Assembly: GCF_008253865.1 (NCBI RefSeq)
Contig: NZ_CP042331.1
Coordinates: 3,382,001 to 3,446,000 of the forward strand
Source of the DNA: Bosea sp. F3-2
GTDB lineage: Bacteria > Pseudomonadota > Alphaproteobacteria > Rhizobiales > Beijerinckiaceae
Direction: 5' to 3'
DNA length: 64,000 nt
The stretch's first letter is position 1. Each line of letters starts with the position of its first letter. The notes beneath the pieces were generated by a model. It ran no database searches, had not been told where the DNA came from, and saw only the letters and a list, made by a program, of their open reading frames with translations. This document shows positions 34,651 to 43,404 of this stretch, one piece after another. The position numbers and the translations under genes were made by a program.

Positions 34651-34971
34651 TCAGACGGCCGCCGAGATCCAGCGCGAGAGATCGCTCTTGGGCGCCGCAC
34701 CGACCTTCTGCGAGGCGAGCTTGCCGTCCTTGAAGAGCATCAGCGTCGGGATCGAGCGAATGCCGAACTGGGCCGGAATCTGCTGATTCTCGTCGACGTT
34801 CATCTTGACGATCTTGACCTTGCCATTGAGCTCGGTCGCGATTTCCTCAAGCGCCGGGCCGATCATGCGACAGGGGCCGCACCATTCCGCCCAGAAATCC
34901 ACCACGACCGGCTCGGAAGACTTCAGGACGTCGGCCTCGAAGCTCTGATCGGTTACCTTGCTCGTTGCCAT
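34651..34971 (-). CDS. trxA: Thioredoxin
   Basis: A 106-residue thioredoxin with the redox-active motif WCGPC in VDFWAEWCGPCRMIGPALEE, the cis-Pro in IRSIPTLMLFKDG and no extra domains. It provides reducing power for ribonucleotide reductase and other enzymes. It lies downstream of addAB and the DUF1345 gene, as trxA usually does in this order, but the DUF1345 gene separates them here. Ribosome binding site AAAGGCGG. Confidence 0.97.
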   Translation of the reverse strand: MATSKVTDQSFEADVLKSSEPVVVDFWAEWCGPCRMIGPALEEIATELNGKVKIVKMNVDENQQIPAQFGIRSIPTLMLFKDGKLASQKVGAAPKSDLSRWISAAV

Positions 34972-35088
34972 GACTGGCCGCCTTTCGGTTTCAACGGGCA
35001 GCTATACCACCCTTCGCCAGCGAAGCTATGAACGCCCGCCCTTCCGGTCAAGGCGCGTGCGCCGCAGGGCAGAGGCGAAGCGGGCGCG

Positions 35089-35745
35089 TCACGAGCCGCT
35101 TGAAACCAGGCTCGCCCCGACATTGATCGCCATCGCCAGAATCGAAGTGTTGAACACGAAGGCGAGGACAGAGTGCAGCAGCACGACGCCGCGCGCCTCA
35201 CGCGTGGTCACCCCCACATCCGAGGTCTGCGATGTGCAGCCGATCGTGTAGGAGAAATACAGGAAATCGACATAGTCGGGATCGGCCTCTCCGGGAAAAT
35301 CGAGGCAGGGCTCCTTTTTGCCGCCCCGGTAGTAGACACCGGCGTAATGCAGCGTGAAGAAGGCGTGCAGCAGCGTCCATGAACACAGAATCGTGACGCC
35401 GCCGAGCGCCAGATGGAGGCCGCGCTCCGCGGCGGGCGCTGCGCCGATGCCCGTAAGCTGCACCACGATGGCGACGAGGCTCGCGCTCGCGGCCAGGCAG
35501 GCAATGATCAGGATGGCGAAGGCGCCTTCGTCCTGACGCTCGGCCCGCGCCCGGATCTCGTCGACCGTTTCCGAAAACATCGTCGAGGCGAGCAAGCCGA
35601 GATAGAGAATCGTACTGACGTCCCAGGCAACCAGGAATCGCGTCGCCCAACGCCAGTCGCCGGGCAGCAGCACCGCCAACACTGCGCCCGCGCCCAAAGC
35701 CACCAGAAGGCGCGGGCGCAGCAACAGGGACGGCAGAAGCTTCAT
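35089..35745 (-). CDS. DUF1345 family membrane protein
   Basis: A 218-residue protein with five or six hydrophobic segments (LLVALGAGAVLAVLL, FLVAWDVSTILYLGLLASTM, AFAILIIACLAASASLVAIVVQL, LALGGVTILCSWTLLHAFF, VVLLHSVLAFVFNTSILAMAINV) and the conserved DYVDFLYFSYTIGCTSQTSDV of DUF1345, a pore-loop-like segment. The function is unknown. Its start overlaps the addA stop (ATGA), so it is co-translated with addA. Confidence 0.85.
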   Translation of the reverse strand: MKLLPSLLLRPRLLVALGAGAVLAVLLPGDWRWATRFLVAWDVSTILYLGLLASTMFSETVDEIRARAERQDEGAFAILIIACLAASASLVAIVVQLTGIGAAPAAERGLHLALGGVTILCSWTLLHAFFTLHYAGVYYRGGKKEPCLDFPGEADPDYVDFLYFSYTIGCTSQTSDVGVTTREARGVVLLHSVLAFVFNTSILAMAINVGASLVSSGS

Positions 35746-38700
35746 GATCGGGGCGATCCGTCGGGGGGATCGACGCTAACGCCCGTGGCGGCGCCTGCCA
35801 AGGCGAGAAGCGCCGCATCGAGCTGCGCGGCCGCAAGCTCGAAATGGGCGAGGTTCGCGGTGTAGACCACCAACGCCCGGATCGTCCGGCCGGGATAGAT
35901 CTCTTGCATCAGCGCGGCATAGGCGGCGAGCTGCGCCAGCGTGCCGACGGGAATCGCCTCGGCCCGTTCCGGCGGCCGGGCGGTGGTCTTGAAATCGGCG
36001 ATGACGACGCAGTCGGGCATGACGGCGAGCCGGTCGATCCGGCCGGATACCGCGCGCATCGGACCATCCGGCAGGCGGATGGCACCGGCCACCGGCACCT
36101 CCGCCAGCGCACCTTCGGAAAAGAGCGCCGCGAGGCCCGGCTCGTCCAGCAGAGCAAGCGCCTGGGCGACGATGCGCGCGCGGCGCTCCGGCGGCAGCGC
36201 GCCACCGCGCGCCTGCGCCAAGACTTCTGCCGTCCCGGCGCGGCGCGCGGCCGGAAGATCGGGCAGCAGCTGGAGCAGGAGATGCGCCAGCCGGCCCGCC
36301 GCCGCAGCCTCGGCCAGGAAAGGCCCGTCGCCCGGCCGCTCCTCGCCATCCGCAGCCGAGAGAGCGCTCGATGGCTTGAGCGGCGGTGCGGGCTCGGCCT
36401 CCCGGGCGACCCGCTTCGTCAGCCAGATGGGCGACGGCAGGGCCGGCTCGCCCCGAAGAGCCTGCGTCTCCTCATCCACCGGCGCCGGCGGCGTGACAGA
36501 GAAGCGCAGGATCGCCTCCTCGCCCGCACCGATCTCGTGCAAACCGGCCTCCGACTGCGCCAGCCCTTCCGCGATCATCGCATACCAGCTTCCGGCCGGC
36601 GCCTCGCCCTTGGCCTGCGCGCCGCAGACAATCAGGCGATCTTCGGCGCGGGTCATGGCGACATAGAGCAGGCGGTGATGCTCCTCGACCATCTGCGCGA
36701 TGACCCTGGCCTTGGCCGCGGTGGTCGCCTCAGTGTCCTCGGCGCTCGCGGGCGGCCAGATCGGGACGAGGCCGTCGCGGGCAGCCGGCACGGCGAGGAT
36801 CTTCGGCAGGCGCTTGGCACCGGGCTCGACGCCGAGATCGGCGAGGATGACGATCTTCGCCTCCAGCCCCTTCGAGCCGTGCACCGTCATGACGCGGACC
36901 TCGCCGGCGCTGGCCGAGAGATCGCGCTTCACGTCGGCGGCGCTGCCGGTGACGTGCTGGAGGAAGCCGGCGAGCGAGGGGCCATAACGCCGCTCATGAT
37001 CGAGCGCCGCGTTGAGAAAGGCATCGAGCGCGTCGCCCGCTTCGGCACCGAGCCGGGCCAGGGCGAGATTGCGTCCGCCACCGGGACCGAGCAGCCCGGC
37101 GAAGAAGCGGAACGGCCCGGAGCGGCCGGCCTCGCGCGCCCAGTCGACAAGCTTCGCCTCCGCTGCGGCATAGCGCGGCTCGTTCGCGGCGGCCTCCTGC
37201 AAGGCGGCGCGCAGCGAACCGGCGCGGCCGGGCGCGAGATGCAGGAGATCATCGTCGTTCAGGTCGATCAGCGGCGTCTTCAAAGCGGTGGCGAGCGTCA
37301 GGTCGTCGTCCGGCAGCAGCAGCGCCCGGCCGAGCACGACGAGATCCTCCACCGCCGGATGTTCGGCCAGCGTCAGCCGGTCGCGACCTGTCACCGGCAC
37401 GCCGGCATCCTTCAGCGCCTTGACGATGGCCTCGAAGAGCGCGCCACGCTGGCGCAGCAGGATCATCACGTCGCCGGCGGCGAAGGGATTGCCGCGATCG
37501 TCGCGCCGGTCGCGATGCCAGCGCTGCAAGGTGCGCGCAATGCGCTCGGCGAGCTTCACCGTGCCACTGCGCCGCTCGGGCGCATCGACCGGCGTGGTCC
37601 AGGCATCCGGCGGCTCGCCGGTATCGTTGGCGGCTATAGGCCAGATGTCGACCGTGCCGGGCGCGCTGCGGCGCACCGTGTCGTGCATCTCCGGCCGCGC
37701 CGTGCCGTCGAAGACGAGTCCGCGCGCATGCTCGGCCAAGGCGAAGACGGCATCGACCGCCTGCATGATGTCCGGCGCCGAGCGGAAGGAGGTGTTGAGG
37801 CTGATCGCCTCGAAGGCGAGCTCCGCCTCCGCGATCCGTTGGCCGAGCGCGCGGCGCTCCTCGCCGAAGGCAGCGGGCGCAGCTCCTTGAAAGCCATAGA
37901 TCGACTGCTTCTCGTCGCCGACGACGAAGATGGTGCGCGGCTTTGCCCGAAGGTCGCCACCGCTGGTGAATTCCTCGGCGAGCTTGCGCAGGATCGCCCA
38001 TTGCGCCTCGCCGGTGTCCTGCGCCTCGTCGAGCAGGATGTGGTCGATGCCGGCGTCGAGCTTGTAGAGCACCCAGGCCGCCTCGACCCGCTCCAGCAGC
38101 GAGCGCGTCCGCGCGATCAGGTCATCGTAGTCGAGCAGCGAGCGCAGGCTCTTCTGGCGCTGGTAGGAGGCGAGCATGCGCGTGACCAGCAAAGCGAGCG
38201 CCGCGCTGCGGTCGCGGATAGCGACGGCGTTGATCGCATCGGCCGCCGCCAGCAGGCAGGCGGCGAGCGCTTCCAGCGTCGCCAGCAAGGCGCCGTCGAA
38301 TTCGGATTTGCCCTTGCCGCGGATATTGGCGTTGATCGTGCCGGCTTCGGTGATGAAGCCGCGCCGGCAGAAGGCGACGGGGTCGCCATCGTCCTGCCCG
38401 GCAAGCAGCGTGCGCAGCGACGCGGCAAGGTTCTGGCGCGTCGCGCTACCGGCCTGCAGCGCCTCGATCAGGCCCTGCAGGCCGGGCAGTGCCGCGAACT
38501 CGGCGCGAAAGGCCCGTTTGATCGTGTCGGCATCGAGATCGGGCGCGATAGCGAGGAAGGCGGCGATGCCGGCCAGCATCTCCCGCGGATCGCGGGCGCG
38601 GCCGTTCTCGTCGCTGAACAGGGCGCGCTGGCGCAGCGCCTCCTGCACCATCGTCTCGAAGGAGTCCTGCGCCGCGAGCTGGGCCAAGAGATCGAGCGCG

Positions 38701-39242
38701 CGTGCTTCCGCCCCATCCGGCTTCGCAGCGACCAGGGCTAGCAGTTCGCGCCGCGCCTCGCGCAGCATCTCGGCCTGGGCGAGATCATCCGCCACCTCGA
38801 AGCGCGGCGGCACATTGGCCTCGAAGGGCGCAGCTTGCAGCACGCGGGTGCAGAAGGCGTGGATCGTCTCGATGCGCAGGCCGCCCGGTGTTTCCAACGC
38901 CTCGGCGAAGAGCCGTCGCGCCTTGGCCCGCTCGGCGGCAGCCGGCGCACGACCTGTCAGATTGGTCAGCTCCCGTGCAAGGACGGTCTCATCCAGCGTC
39001 GCCCAGGCACCGAGCGCCTTGAAGATGCGGTTCGCCATATTGGCGGCCGCCGCCTTGGTATAGGTGATGCACAGCATCCGGCTCGGCTGCACGCCGTCGA
39101 GCAGGAGCCGGAGCACGCGGTTGACCAGCACATGGGTCTTGCCCGAGCCGGCATTGGCCGAGACCCAGGCCGAGAGGCCGGGGTCGGCGGCCAGCGCCTG
39201 GCGCTGGTTGGTCAGCGGCGGAACGATCCAGCCCGGCTTCAC
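35742..39242 (-). CDS. addA: Double-strand break repair helicase-nuclease AddA
   Basis: A 1166-residue UvrD-family helicase with nuclease domain. Walker A is SANAGSGKTHVL at about 29-40; helicase motif II is in HILLDEAQDTGEAQW and motif III in FVVGDEKQSIYGFQGA; VMTVHGSKGLEAKIVIL is motif V; the RecB-like nuclease DFKTT lies in the last 100 residues. With AddB it processes DNA ends for RecA loading. The GTG start at 39242 overlaps the addB stop (GTGA), giving a family-like N-terminus; longer frames extend into addB. Confidence 0.95.
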   Translation of the reverse strand: MKPGWIVPPLTNQRQALAADPGLSAWVSANAGSGKTHVLVNRVLRLLLDGVQPSRMLCITYTKAAAANMANRIFKALGAWATLDETVLARELTNLTGRAPAAAERAKARRLFAEALETPGGLRIETIHAFCTRVLQAAPFEANVPPRFEVADDLAQAEMLREARRELLALVAAKPDGAEARALDLLAQLAAQDSFETMVQEALRQRALFSDENGRARDPREMLAGIAAFLAIAPDLDADTIKRAFRAEFAALPGLQGLIEALQAGSATRQNLAASLRTLLAGQDDGDPVAFCRRGFITEAGTINANIRGKGKSEFDGALLATLEALAACLLAAADAINAVAIRDRSAALALLVTRMLASYQRQKSLRSLLDYDDLIARTRSLLERVEAAWVLYKLDAGIDHILLDEAQDTGEAQWAILRKLAEEFTSGGDLRAKPRTIFVVGDEKQSIYGFQGAAPAAFGEERRALGQRIAEAELAFEAISLNTSFRSAPDIMQAVDAVFALAEHARGLVFDGTARPEMHDTVRRSAPGTVDIWPIAANDTGEPPDAWTTPVDAPERRSGTVKLAERIARTLQRWHRDRRDDRGNPFAAGDVMILLRQRGALFEAIVKALKDAGVPVTGRDRLTLAEHPAVEDLVVLGRALLLPDDDLTLATALKTPLIDLNDDDLLHLAPGRAGSLRAALQEAAANEPRYAAAEAKLVDWAREAGRSGPFRFFAGLLGPGGGRNLALARLGAEAGDALDAFLNAALDHERRYGPSLAGFLQHVTGSAADVKRDLSASAGEVRVMTVHGSKGLEAKIVILADLGVEPGAKRLPKILAVPAARDGLVPIWPPASAEDTEATTAAKARVIAQMVEEHHRLLYVAMTRAEDRLIVCGAQAKGEAPAGSWYAMIAEGLAQSEAGLHEIGAGEEAILRFSVTPPAPVDEETQALRGEPALPSPIWLTKRVAREAEPAPPLKPSSALSAADGEERPGDGPFLAEAAAAGRLAHLLLQLLPDLPAARRAGTAEVLAQARGGALPPERRARIVAQALALLDEPGLAALFSEGALAEVPVAGAIRLPDGPMRAVSGRIDRLAVMPDCVVIADFKTTARPPERAEAIPVGTLAQLAAYAALMQEIYPGRTIRALVVYTANLAHFELAAAQLDAALLALAGAATGVSVDPPDGSPRS

Positions 39243-42200
39243 GCCTCGCCTCCTTCGTCCCCGCCGGGTGCCGCCGACCATTCCTTGACACGGGCGAGAT
39301 GGTCGTAGGGGCTGGCATAGCGGATGTAGTCCGGCGCGCGCCGCGAGACGTAAGGCTCGCGACCGGAGCGCAGCGCATCAAGATGCTTCAGCAGATTGTC
39401 GAGATGGCGCGCGGCGACATCGGCCAGCGGCTCGCCGTCGAAATCCAGCGGCTTGTCCTTGGCCCAGCCCTTCGGGTCGTGGTGGAGCTTCATGTAGATG
39501 ACAGCCTCGACCGGCGTCGGCCCTGTCAGTCCTTTGAAACCGGAACGTGCCGCAAGCTCGGCTTCCAGCGTCAATTGCGGCGCAAAGCCCTTCTCGACCT
39601 GGGCCTTGCTGGGCGGCGCGCCGGTCTTGAAGTCGACGATCCGCAGCGCCGGCTCGCGCGTCAGCTCGATGCGGTCGGCCCGCCCGCTCAGCCGGAATTC
39701 GCTGCCGTCGGCCAGCTTGAAGCTCGCCCCAGTGAACAGCTCGACGCCGATGCGGCCGATGCCGGGGCGCCGGCGCTCCTCCCAGCGGATGAAATGCCCG
39801 GCCGTGAGCAGAAAGCGCGGCCACCAGAAGGCGCGCACCTCCGGCACGTCGTCGAAGTCGCGGAACAACCGGTCTCCGATGGCGATCAATTGCCCGAGCG
39901 CGTCGGCAGGCAACTGCTCGGGATACGTCGTGGTGAAGCTCTCGACGATGTTGTGCAGAAGCCGGCCGCGGTCCTGCGCCGTCGGGTCCTCGATCAGTTC
40001 GTCAAGCGAGTCGAGCTTCAGGATCTTGCGGGCATGGATCTGGTAGGGATCGCGATAGAGCGTCTCGACCTCGGTGACGCTGAGCAAGAGCGGCTGCAGC
40101 GCGCGCGGCGGGCGCGGCGCCGGCCGCCCGATCGGCTTGGCCGCAGCCGGCGCGCTCAGCAGGGCAGCGAGCCCGCGCAGACGATCGCCCTCGGCGCGCG
40201 CCCTGCTCCATGCGTCCTTCGGCGTCACCGCCTGCAGGCGTTGCCAGAAGCGCGAGGCGATGGTCTCGGCCTCGCCGACCTTGCGTGGCCGCGTCAGCGT
40301 GACCTCGCGCGCCATCAGCGCCTGGACGAAGTCATGCGCGGTCTGGCCGATGCGGCGCTCTGGCGGCGACAAGCCGAGCTCCGCGCGCATCGGCCGGTTG
40401 ATGAAGGAATCGGTCGTGGTCTGCGGCGGCCAGACGGTCTCGTTCAGCCCCCCAAGCACGATATGGTCGGCCTCGAGCAGGCGCGCTTCGAGCAGGCCCC
40501 AGATGGCAACACGCGGATGGCCCGACGCCGCCCGCTTGACCGCGCGCTCGGCGAGCAGGCCGTCGAGGATCGCGACGAAATCCTGCGGCCGGCCGCCGGA
40601 CGGGATCACCTCTCTCGCCGCAACGAGGTCATCAAACAGGCCGGCCAGCGCCTCGCCATCGGGGCCGACGAAAGCGAGCGGCGTGCCGGCTTCCGTCGTG
40701 CTCATGGCGGTGACGGCCGCCTGTGCGGCTGCGGCGACGGCAGCGAGTGACGGCGCGTCGAGGAAAAGCGCTTCGAGCAGCGGTGCACAGGCGGCTTCCA
40801 GCGCATGAAGCACGGTCGCGGCGGCAGCTGCATCCTCCGCCGTCAATCGCTTGCGCGGGCCGGGAACGTGACCAGCCTCGCGCAGCTCGTTCCATTGGCC
40901 GAGTGCGACATGCAGGCCGGCCAGCCCCCTGCCGACGGCATTGCCGCGCCAGCAGCCGATCTCGAGGGCCGCGGCTCCACGCGTCAGCGCCTCGTGGCTC
41001 AAGCCCAGCCGGCAGAGCGGATGGGCGAAGAGCGGGACGAGCGTGGCCGGCGTCATCTGCGCCAGCGCCGCTTCCAGAATGAGCCGCAGCAGCGAGCCCG
41101 CCGGCCAGCGCCCGAGCGGCTGTCCGGCGGAATCATCGACCTCGACGCCCCAGCGCGCCAGTTCCACCGCCACGCGCTCGGCAAGGCCGCGATCCGGCGT
41201 GACCAATGCTGCCTTCGCCTGCGGCCGTTCAAGCGTCTCGCGCAGCGCGATGGCGACCGCGAGTGCCTCCTCGCGCTCGTCGGCCGTCTCGACGATGCGC
41301 AGTCCGGCGAAGCCCGCTTCCGCCTCGCCGGCCGCGATGCGTTGACCGAGGCTGGCCCAAAGCTCCGTCACCGAAGCCGGCAGCATCGCCTCGCGCAGCA
41401 ATTCCCCTCGTGCATGGCGCGCGGCATCGGGCACTGCGAGTTCGCGCACATCGGCGCGCTCCGCACCGAGCGTCTCCATCAGATGATGCAGCGCCGCCTG
41501 CGGATGCGACGGCGCAGGTTCCTTGGCGATCGCGTTCCAAGCCCGCTCGTCCAACTCGAGGTCGATGCCCGGCAGGATGACCGCTCCGTTGGGAAGCCGT
41601 GCGATGGCCGAGAGCAGCCGCGCCGTGGCCGGGACTGTGCCGGTCGAGCCTGCGGCGATGATCGGGCCCCTTGCTCCGCCCGCAAGCAGCCGCTCGCGCT
41701 CGGCCGCCAACATGCGGTTGCGGAATTCGGCCGGGTCGATCGCGCCTTGGTCCGCGAGGATCTGCGGCCAAGCCTCGCCGAGAATGGCGAGGAAACTGGC
41801 GTTGAGCTGCCAGACCCTGTCGAAGCGGGCAGCGTCGAGGCCGACGAGCTTCTCGACCGGGACGCCCTCGGTCTGCATCTGATCGAGCAGGGCGGCGAGG
41901 TCCCCGGCGAGCCCATAGGCCTCGGCCAGCGTCGCCGGCACCAGTGACGGCTCCGACGGGTCGAGCCTGAGATGGCTGCGATTGGCGGCGCGGCCCCAGG
42001 CGTCGACGAGCCGGGTCAGCAGCATGCGGCGCTGCAGCGGCTCGATCGGAGCGAGACGCTCGCCTGTCCAGGCGCCGGAGCCGATCAGCGCCGTTTCGGC
42101 CTCGTCGACATCGCCGAGCGGGACGATGCGCGGCAGCAGGAGCGGCTTGCCGCCGAGCCTCTCGGCCAGGATTGCGGTGAAGGCGCGGGCGGCGCGGCGC

Positions 42201-42346
42201 GTCGGCAGGTAGAGCGTGGCGCGTGCCATCGCCGCCGGATCGGCGTGGTCGTGGATCGGCCCCAGCCGCCCGTCCAGCATCGCTTCGGCCAGCACCTCGA
42301 GAAAGGGCGCGCCGGCGGGAATGCTGAACAGGTTGAGCTCAGGCAT
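39239..42346 (-). CDS. addB: Double-strand break repair protein AddB
   Basis: A 1035-residue partner of AddA. The N-terminal two thirds are a degenerate helicase-like region (LYLPTRRAARAFTAILAER, then GSTGTVPATARLL). The C-terminal region contains the nuclease motif VDFKTGAPPSKAQVEKG and QLTLEAELA. The start overlaps the end of the upstream nucleotidyltransferase gene by 8 bp and its stop overlaps addA. In this order addB precedes addA, as here. Confidence 0.94.
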   Translation of the reverse strand: MPELNLFSIPAGAPFLEVLAEAMLDGRLGPIHDHADPAAMARATLYLPTRRAARAFTAILAERLGGKPLLLPRIVPLGDVDEAETALIGSGAWTGERLAPIEPLQRRMLLTRLVDAWGRAANRSHLRLDPSEPSLVPATLAEAYGLAGDLAALLDQMQTEGVPVEKLVGLDAARFDRVWQLNASFLAILGEAWPQILADQGAIDPAEFRNRMLAAERERLLAGGARGPIIAAGSTGTVPATARLLSAIARLPNGAVILPGIDLELDERAWNAIAKEPAPSHPQAALHHLMETLGAERADVRELAVPDAARHARGELLREAMLPASVTELWASLGQRIAAGEAEAGFAGLRIVETADEREEALAVAIALRETLERPQAKAALVTPDRGLAERVAVELARWGVEVDDSAGQPLGRWPAGSLLRLILEAALAQMTPATLVPLFAHPLCRLGLSHEALTRGAAALEIGCWRGNAVGRGLAGLHVALGQWNELREAGHVPGPRKRLTAEDAAAAATVLHALEAACAPLLEALFLDAPSLAAVAAAAQAAVTAMSTTEAGTPLAFVGPDGEALAGLFDDLVAAREVIPSGGRPQDFVAILDGLLAERAVKRAASGHPRVAIWGLLEARLLEADHIVLGGLNETVWPPQTTTDSFINRPMRAELGLSPPERRIGQTAHDFVQALMAREVTLTRPRKVGEAETIASRFWQRLQAVTPKDAWSRARAEGDRLRGLAALLSAPAAAKPIGRPAPRPPRALQPLLLSVTEVETLYRDPYQIHARKILKLDSLDELIEDPTAQDRGRLLHNIVESFTTTYPEQLPADALGQLIAIGDRLFRDFDDVPEVRAFWWPRFLLTAGHFIRWEERRRPGIGRIGVELFTGASFKLADGSEFRLSGRADRIELTREPALRIVDFKTGAPPSKAQVEKGFAPQLTLEAELAARSGFKGLTGPTPVEAVIYMKLHHDPKGWAKDKPLDFDGEPLADVAARHLDNLLKHLDALRSGREPYVSRRAPDYIRYASPYDHLARVKEWSAAPGGDEGGEA

Positions 42347-43079
42347 CGACCGGCTGCGCGGCGAGGGCGGCTTCGGCCGGCGCGATCGCCTCGGGCGTGC
42401 CTACATGCAGCCAGCGCCCCTCCAGCACCTCGCCGAACAGGCGGCCGCGGGCGATGGCGCGGTCGAAGAGCAGGTTGAGCGAGAACGGCCCTTCCGGCGT
42501 GTCGGCGAAGAGCTCCGGCTTGAGGATAGCGACACCCGCGTAGACCCAAGGCGCGCTCGCAGCCGCGCCGCGGCGTGTCAGGCGGCCGTCCCCTCCGAGG
42601 AAGAAATCGCCGGCGCCGTCGAAGCCAAGGCTGGTCTCGCGCTCGGCGAGCAGCAGCAGCATGTCCATCCGCGCCGGGTCCCAGGCCTCGGCCATCGCCT
42701 GCATGGCGGGCCGGCCGGTCTCGCGCCAGAGCGCGTCGGAGTTGACGTGGAAGAACGGTGTGGCGCCGAGCAGCGGCAGCGCCTTCTTCACGCCGCCGCC
42801 CGTCTCCAGCAGTTCGGCACGCTCGTCCGAGATGGAGATGCGCGGGCGGGTGCGTCCGGCGAGGTGCGCCTCGACCTGCCCGGCGAGATGATGGACGTTG
42901 ACGACAGCCTCCTCGACGCCGACCTCGGCCAGCCGGTCGAGCATATGGTCCAGCATCGCCTTGCCGCCGATCTTCACCAGCGGCTTCGGCAGCGTGTCGG
43001 TGATGGGGCGCATGCGCTGCCCGAGCCCGGCCGCCAGCACCATCGCCCGGCGGATCGGCGGCGAAGCGGTTGAGGTCAC
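42339..43079 (-). CDS. murU: Nucleotidyltransferase, MurU-like (N-acetylmuramate-1-phosphate uridylyltransferase)
   Basis: A 246-residue sugar-phosphate nucleotidyltransferase: signature MVLAAGLGQRMRPITDTLPKPLVKIGGK, then ELLETGGGVKKALPLLG and FFHVNSDALW with a metal Asp. MurU activates MurNAc-1-phosphate to UDP-MurNAc in the cell-wall recycling route that uses AmgK kinase. The next gene upstream contains an AmgK-like kinase domain, which supports this call. A mannose-1-phosphate guanylyltransferase-like activity is the alternative. Confidence 0.8.
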   Translation of the reverse strand: MTSTASPPIRRAMVLAAGLGQRMRPITDTLPKPLVKIGGKAMLDHMLDRLAEVGVEEAVVNVHHLAGQVEAHLAGRTRPRISISDERAELLETGGGVKKALPLLGATPFFHVNSDALWRETGRPAMQAMAEAWDPARMDMLLLLAERETSLGFDGAGDFFLGGDGRLTRRGAAASAPWVYAGVAILKPELFADTPEGPFSLNLLFDRAIARGRLFGEVLEGRWLHVGTPEAIAPAEAALAAQPVDA

Positions 43080-43183
43080 GCGAATCTCCCTGCCATTTCA
43101 GCAACGTTATCAGCCACGGAGAGAACCCGCACTCAAGACCCGATACGGCTTGCGCATTCCTGGGGGTGGGGGCGCGGGAACTA

Positions 43184-43331
43184 CCCTTCTCCCCTTGCGG
43201 GAGAAGGTGGCTCGGCGAAGCCGAGACGGATGAGGGGTCGCGCGACCTTCGATAAGACGGGACATCAATTACGACAGCGATTCAGGACGGCACGACCCCT
43301 CACCCAACCCTCTCCCGCAAGGGGAGAGGGG
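43184..43331. repeat. Repeat bounded by CCCTTGCGGGAG-type hairpins, family C
   Basis: CTTCTCCCCTTGCGGGAGAAG folds on itself at the left end, and CCTCTCCCGCAAGGGGAGAGG does so at the right end, in opposite orientation. GGATGAGGGGTCG and CGACCCCTCACCC just inside are also inverted. About 60 bp of unrelated sequence lie in the middle. The form is that of a small non-autonomous palindromic repeat. Confidence 0.7.
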
Positions 43332-43365
43332 CGCGGCGCGGTTCCCGTGCTCGCTCCTTCACGAG

Positions 43366-43393
43366 ATGCACGGGTCAAGCCCGAGCATGACGG
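43366..43393. repeat. Half copy of mosaic repeat family A
   Basis: ATGCACGGGTCAAGCCCGAGCATGACGG matches the right arm of the elements at 8072 and 22971, with no matching left arm. A solo arm suggests partial decay or recombination. Confidence 0.6.
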
Positions 43394-43404
43394 CGCCTTG
43401 CGCC

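Larger units (their letters stand above)
43080..43404. other. 325-bp gap filled by repeat elements
   Basis: The gap between the fused tsaE gene and the murU-like gene contains no credible gene. It holds the hairpin-bounded repeat at 43184-43331 and a half copy of mosaic family A at 43366-43393. The remaining bases near 43085-43160 show nothing distinctive. Confidence 0.7.

Noticed and set aside
35844..38741. Plus-strand open frame of 965 codons
   Set aside because: Antisense to addA, which carries full helicase motifs; no recognisable domain on this strand.
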